25,133 nt of DNA, from NCBI GenBank assembly GCA_038224055.1, contig JBBRGO010000012.1, positions 1 to 25,133 on the forward strand, written 5' to 3'. This DNA is from JBDSSS01 sp038224055. GTDB taxonomy: Bacteria > Actinomycetota > Actinomycetes > Actinomycetales > Dermatophilaceae. The notes under the pieces were generated by a model, which made no database searches, was not told the origin of the DNA, and saw only the letters and a program-made list of their open reading frames with translations. The position numbers were made by a program, and so were the translations under genes. Shown in pieces: positions 21,537 to 25,133 of the stretch (positions are counted from its first letter, which is position 1; each line of letters opens with the position of its first letter).

Positions 21537-23482
21537 GAGGCGGACGGCTCCAGTTCGAGGTCAGGGCCGCGGAAGCGGGCGGCCTGGAAGATGACTGAGA
21601 GGGCGACGAGGTCGTAGGCCACCCAGAGGACGTTGACGAGGGTACCGATCCCGGTGTTGTCCGCCCCCGTGACGAGCCGCGCGATGCCGACGACGGAGGC
21701 GAGGACGAGGACGATGCTCGCGACGAGCTGGGGCAGCACGAGCCGGACCGGGAACCTGCCAGTGGCCTGACGCGTCTTCGGAGTGACGACGAAGCCCAGC
21801 GGCGTCCCGAGCAGGACGTTGGCCGCGGCGGTCGTGCAGGCCCGGATCCACAGCGGGAAGAGGGCGATGCTGTACTGCTGCCCGCGCCACGTCTTGACGC
21901 CGCGCCCGACGACGAGGAAGAGGATCTGGTTCATCACGATGTAAGGCACGAAGTGCGCGATGAACTCCAACCCATAGGCCTTGACCGGTAGGACCCCGAA
22001 ACAGAGGTAGAGCACCGGGGCCAGGAGGTAGACCACGGTCGTGAATCCGGAGAGGTAGCTCCACATCGTCGAGAAATACATGAGCCGCTGCCCGAGGCTC
22101 AGCCCGCGCTGGACGAGGGGGTTCTCCCGGAGCATCACCTGCATGGTCCCCTGGGCCCAGCGCAGGCGTTGCTGCAGCATGGTGCGCAGATCCTCGGGCG
22201 CCAAGCCGTGGGCGAGGACCTCGTGGTGGTACACGGACGACCAACCGAGTCCGTGCAGCCGCATGCACGTCGCCATGTCCTCCGTGACGGACACGGTGGC
22301 AAGCGGCATCATCGGCTGGGCCTCGTCGCCCAGGCCGACATCAACGGCCCGCATGAGCCCCGCCACGGCGGTCAGCGAGGCGAGCGGCGAGAGGTCCCTT
22401 GCGGCGAGCGCATCGAGGGCCTCGTCGTGGACGAGCACGGTGCCGGGGTCGCTCTCGATGCCCGCCTCGGTGAGCTCGCGGATCACGGCGAGGTCGGCGC
22501 GGATGGAGCGCAGGTCCTCGTCGACGACCGTGCGACTCGCGGCGTCGACGGCCCGCCGGAGGGCCCAGGTCACCTCGCTCACCGGCTCCCCGAGCCCCAC
22601 CTGTCTGCGCGCCAGCGCGACGGCTGCCCGCACCTGTTCGAGGGCCTCACCGCCGGCGTCGGAGGTTGACGTCCGCGCAGCCTTGGCGAGCACGCGCGAG
22701 GATGTTCGCAGGGCCCGGTCGACGGCGTGCCTGACGTCGCGCACGTAGCCGACGATTCCGAGCTGCATGAGGGCATCGCGGCGCAGGACGGCGTTCGAGC
22801 CGCAGAAGAAGGCGGCGTTCCAGCCGTCCTTCCCCTGCTGGAGTGGGCCGTAGAACAGTGGAGCCTGGCTGCCCAGTGGGTCGGACTCGGTGACGTTGCT
22901 GAACCACTGCGGCGTCTGCACGAGCGCGACACGGTCGTCCCGGAAGTAGCCGAGGGTCCGATCGAGGATGCGCGGGTCGGGTACCTGGTCGGCGTCGAGG
23001 ACGAGGAAGAACTCGCCCTCGGTCAGGAGCAGGGCGTTGTTGAGGTTGCCCGCCTTCGCGTGCCGGGGACGGTCACGCCAGTTCTCGGTGCGGGTGAGGT
23101 AACGCACGCCGGCCGCGGCAGCAGCGTCGCGCATCTCCGGTCGGTCGCCGTCGTCGAGGACCCACGTGGTGTGGGGGTGGTGGATGGCGAGCCCGGCCCG
23201 AGCCGTCGCCATCACCATCTCGACGGGCTCGTTGTACGTCGTGATGAACACGTCGACCGTCGCGCCGGGTGCCGGAGCCGCCGGGGCGGATCGCTCCTTG
23301 ACCCGCCATACCGTCAGCCCGAACAGGTACGCGTCGACGAGGGAGTAGGTCTCGGCGACGACCAGCGGCACCGCGATCCACCATGCCGCCCAGTTGACCG
23401 AGAACCCCCAGCGCCAAACGACGTAGACCGTGCCGAACAGCAGCGTCAGGGTGACGAGGAGCCGCACGAGGGTCCGGGGCAT
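21533..23482 (-). CDS. BcsA-like family 2 glycosyltransferase with inserted helical domain
   Basis: This 649-aa membrane enzyme resembles cellulose-synthase-type processive glycosyltransferases, which build a beta-linked polysaccharide and move it across the membrane. Two N-terminal helices (about 5-60) precede the catalytic domain: VDVFITTYNEP, LDDGDRPEMRD, HAKAGNLNNALL, VLDADQVPD (DxD 163-165), FFCGSNAVLRRDAL, TED (400-402) and QQRLRW (437-442). Several helices follow to the C-terminus. No PilZ domain is present. Between SN and TED is an extra mainly helical segment (about 248-391) that ordinary BcsA proteins lack. The ATG at 23482 shares a base with the phosphatase stop (TGATG); the frame upstream is a shadow. 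Product and regulation are inferred; partner BcsB-like genes are absent here. Confidence 0.9.
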   Translation of the reverse strand: MPRTLVRLLVTLTLLFGTVYVVWRWGFSVNWAAWWIAVPLVVAETYSLVDAYLFGLTVWRVKERSAPAAPAPGATVDVFITTYNEPVEMVMATARAGLAIHHPHTTWVLDDGDRPEMRDAAAAAGVRYLTRTENWRDRPRHAKAGNLNNALLLTEGEFFLVLDADQVPDPRILDRTLGYFRDDRVALVQTPQWFSNVTESDPLGSQAPLFYGPLQQGKDGWNAAFFCGSNAVLRRDALMQLGIVGYVRDVRHAVDRALRTSSRVLAKAARTSTSDAGGEALEQVRAAVALARRQVGLGEPVSEVTWALRRAVDAASRTVVDEDLRSIRADLAVIRELTEAGIESDPGTVLVHDEALDALAARDLSPLASLTAVAGLMRAVDVGLGDEAQPMMPLATVSVTEDMATCMRLHGLGWSSVYHHEVLAHGLAPEDLRTMLQQRLRWAQGTMQVMLRENPLVQRGLSLGQRLMYFSTMWSYLSGFTTVVYLLAPVLYLCFGVLPVKAYGLEFIAHFVPYIVMNQILFLVVGRGVKTWRGQQYSIALFPLWIRACTTAAANVLLGTPLGFVVTPKTRQATGRFPVRLVLPQLVASIVLVLASVVGIARLVTGADNTGIGTLVNVLWVAYDLVALSVIFQAARFRGPDLELEPSAS

Positions 23483-24738
23483 CACCGACCCGTACGCCAC
23501 AGTGCGAGGAAGGTCACGTCGTCGCTGGCCGCCCCCTGCAGAGCCAGATCGGCCATCGCCTGCACGAGATCCTCGGCCGATGTGGCGCGGGCCGCGATCT
23601 GCCGGAGGGCCATCCCGACCGAGCGGAGGTCTGGGAACAGGTCGAGGGTTCCGTCCGAGCTGGACACGAGCAGCTCTCCGGGGGCCAGGTGGTCCTCGTG
23701 CAGGGTCCAGCGGTCCCCCCGGACTGCTCCCACGGGCATCCCGCCGCCCGCCAGCCTCCGGATCGACCCGTCGGGCGAGAGGATGATGGTCAGGCCGTGG
23801 CCGGCATCGACGTACTGGAGCGTGTGCGACCGGGGGTCGAGCCGGGCAGTCCACAAGGTGGCGAAGGCTCCCGTCGCGGTGAAGTCGGCATCCATGCTCG
23901 AGCCGGCCCGGGCGATGGCCTCGTCCAGCTCGTTGTGTCGGGATGCGCCGCGCAGCAGGGAGCGCAGGCCTGCGGCGATGAGGGCCGCCCCCACACCCTT
24001 GCCCATGACATCGGCAATGGTGATCTGCAGGGTGTCCCCGACGGGGTACCAGTCGAAGAAGTCTCCGCTGAGAAGGCGAGAGGGCAGGCAGCGCCCGGCG
24101 ACCTCGTAACCCGGCAGGTGGGGGACGGCATGCGGCAACAGGGCGTCCCGGACCTCACCCGCCCGAAGGACCTCGGCCTCCTCGACCAGCTCCTGCGAGA
24201 CCAGGGCGGCGAGGTCGCGGAGCATCTCCTGCTCGCGCGCGCTCAGATCGCGAGGGCTCATGCCCCACACGCACAGCACGCCCACGGGATAGCCGCCCGG
24301 ACCGACGAGTGGTTGGCCGGCGTAGAACCGGACCCCGTGGGCGACCAATGCGAGGTCACGGAAGCGCGCGTCCTTGCTGGCGTCGGTGACGATCATCATG
24401 GTCGGCTGCTGGATGGCGGTGCTGCAGAAGCTGGCTTCCCGGGGGATCTCGCGCCCGGGAGCCCCGATCGAGGCGGCAGCGAAGACCCGGTCGCGGTCCA
24501 CGAGGTTGATGGACACCGAATCGACCCCGAAGAACATCGAGGCAAGCCGCACCACCCTCGAGAGACGTTCCTGGGGCTCGTTGTCGAGCAGCCCCAGTCG
24601 CCGCACCTCGGTGAGGCGTCTCTCCTCGTACGTTGAGTCAGCCACAAACCCCGGCGGGAGATCACGGTCCTCCGCGTGACCCCGGGCGGCTGCGAGATGG
24701 GGGTCGAGGGGGTTGACGGTGCGCACGGAAGTCACCAC
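23482..24738 (-). CDS. GAF-domain SpoIIE-type PP2C phosphatase
   Basis: This protein of about 418 aa is a cytosolic serine phosphatase with a sensor domain. Residues 47-186 form a GAF domain (FCSTAIQQPTMMIVTDA, FYAGQPLVGPGGYPVGVLCV). Residues 200-418 form a SpoIIE/RsbU catalytic domain with metal ligands in SGDFFDW (Asp226), ADVMGKG (Asp243), SDGTLD (Asp362) and ASDDVT (Asp406/407). Its likely substrate is the phosphorylated STAS protein of the same operon. I choose the first GTG of GTGGTG (24738), which has GAGGAG seven bases upstream; the ATG at 24789 would add 17 basic residues. The GAF ligand is unknown. It is the first gene of the operon. Confidence 0.9.
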   Translation of the reverse strand: MVTSVRTVNPLDPHLAAARGHAEDRDLPPGFVADSTYEERRLTEVRRLGLLDNEPQERLSRVVRLASMFFGVDSVSINLVDRDRVFAAASIGAPGREIPREASFCSTAIQQPTMMIVTDASKDARFRDLALVAHGVRFYAGQPLVGPGGYPVGVLCVWGMSPRDLSAREQEMLRDLAALVSQELVEEAEVLRAGEVRDALLPHAVPHLPGYEVAGRCLPSRLLSGDFFDWYPVGDTLQITIADVMGKGVGAALIAAGLRSLLRGASRHNELDEAIARAGSSMDADFTATGAFATLWTARLDPRSHTLQYVDAGHGLTIILSPDGSIRRLAGGGMPVGAVRGDRWTLHEDHLAPGELLVSSSDGTLDLFPDLRSVGMALRQIAARATSAEDLVQAMADLALQGAASDDVTFLALWRTGR

Positions 24739-24776
24739 CGGCCTTCTCCTCAATCGGGAAAATAAGGACAGATGGG

Positions 24777-24782
24777 ATCTTA
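24777..24782 (-). promoter_or_regulatory. Possible -10 element for the partner-switching operon
   Basis: Read leftward, GGGGGTAAGATCC contains TAAGAT, and also GGGTAA as in the -10 of actinobacterial SigB/SigF-like promoters. It lies inside an imperfect palindrome (ATGGG...CCCAT, 24773-24790) about 40 bases before the GTG. No GTTT-like or TTGACA-like -35 is seen at the right distance, so this is weak. Confidence 0.25.
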
Positions 24783-24921
24783 CCCCCATTCGTCGCCGGT
24801 ACCTGATCCGAGTCGGCGACCGGCGCCCTGGCGTGCCGTCAGGTCCCGGGCCGACAGGACGTCCCGTTCAGGAACGACCCCGCGTCGTCGCCCACCGATG
24901 GTCGGGCGGCGACTCGTGAGC

Positions 24922-24953
24922 TGACGGTCGGGACGTGTCGGGGCCCGCCGTCA
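24922..24953 (-). terminator. Bulged inverted repeat after the MFS gene
   Basis: TGACGG and CCGTCA with an inner GGG/CCC pair could form a bulged stem just after (and including) the stop codon of the transporter. There is no T-run, so a terminator role is only possible. Confidence 0.2.
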
Positions 24954-25133
24954 GCGGGCGTCGAACCGCCGCTGCGCCACCGTGAGACCGATAAGGGAGA
25001 CGACCGCCACGACCATGTAGTAGACGCTGGGCGCGTTGAGGGATCCGGTGAGGCTGATGAGCCAGGTGAGCACGAGCGGCGCGATCCCGCCCATCACCGT
25101 GACGCCCACGTTGTAGGCGGCCGAGACGCCGGT
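24951..25133 (-). CDS. MFS transporter, C-terminal fragment (cut by window edge)
   Basis: Sixty codons and a stop are seen; the rest lies beyond the right edge. The sequence starts GVSAAYNVGVTVMGGIAPLV and continues LTWLISLTGSLNAPSVYYMV, then ends AQRRFDAR. This matches the last two membrane helices of metabolite:proton symporters of the MHS branch of the major facilitator superfamily (YN.G....GG.AP followed by a helix with PA.YY). The substrate cannot be told from this part. It reads in the same direction as the phosphatase operon, 212 bp upstream of it. Confidence 0.75.
   Translation of the reverse strand, partial: TGVSAAYNVGVTVMGGIAPLVLTWLISLTGSLNAPSVYYMVVAVVSLIGLTVAQRRFDAR

Noticed and set aside
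23483..23854. Upstream extension of the synthase frame by 124 codons
   Set aside because: It overlaps the catalytic domain of the phosphatase and is Arg/Pro/Gly-rich; the coupled ATG at 23482 is much better.
22727..24109. Plus-strand open frame of 460 codons opposite the synthase and phosphatase
   Set aside because: Antisense shadow of two strongly supported genes.

Overview
The window is very GC-rich DNA with strong third-position G/C bias and frequent GTG starts. It also carries a STAND/SARP regulator and an IS1380-type transposase remnant. Together these point to a high-GC actinobacterium; a member of the Intrasporangiaceae/Dermatophilaceae is a reasonable guess, but no marker gene confirms it.

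Left part (397-11986, + strand): an extracellular/cytosolic contractile injection system (CIS, phage-tail-like; Afp/PVC/Streptomyces-CIS lineage). The order is sheath, inner tube, hub-assembly chaperone-like protein, tiny DUF6760-type protein, 875-aa proline-rich protein, second tube-like protein, LysM baseplate protein, VgrG-like spike, PAAR tip, gp25-like wedge, baseplate J-like protein and gpI-like tail protein. Most junctions overlap or nearly touch, so this is one coupled operon. The AAA+ ATPase, DUF4255-type cap protein, tape measure and tail fibre of Afp-type systems are not in the window; some may lie left of position 1.

Middle (12003-18827): two minus-strand genes converge on the CIS operon. 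The first is a leaderless peptidoglycan hydrolase (lysozyme-like domain, M23 peptidase, ten thrombospondin-type-3 calcium repeats). The second is a large STAND-ATPase regulator ending in a SARP DNA-binding domain. Divergent from them is a zinc-ribbon/Ig-like protein with four C-terminal membrane helices, a candidate membrane anchor for cytosolic CIS particles.

Transition (18828-20793): a decayed region with an IS1380-type transposase fragment, a small nucleoside-deoxyribosyltransferase-fold gene, a DUF1990-family gene and a frameshifted, internally deleted remnant of a GH26 glycoside hydrolase.

Right part (20789-24738, - strand): a tightly overlapping four-gene operon, GAF-SpoIIE phosphatase > BcsA-like family 2 glycosyltransferase > STAS anti-anti-sigma-type protein > RsbW-type kinase. 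A polysaccharide synthase is thus embedded in a partner-switching module. The synthase lacks a PilZ domain but carries an extra helical segment of about 145 residues between its catalytic motifs, which suggests control by partner switching. The window ends in the C-terminus of an MFS transporter.

The most interesting items are the CIS with its putative membrane anchor and leaderless hydrolase, and the phosphatase/glycosyltransferase/STAS/kinase operon with the inserted domain.
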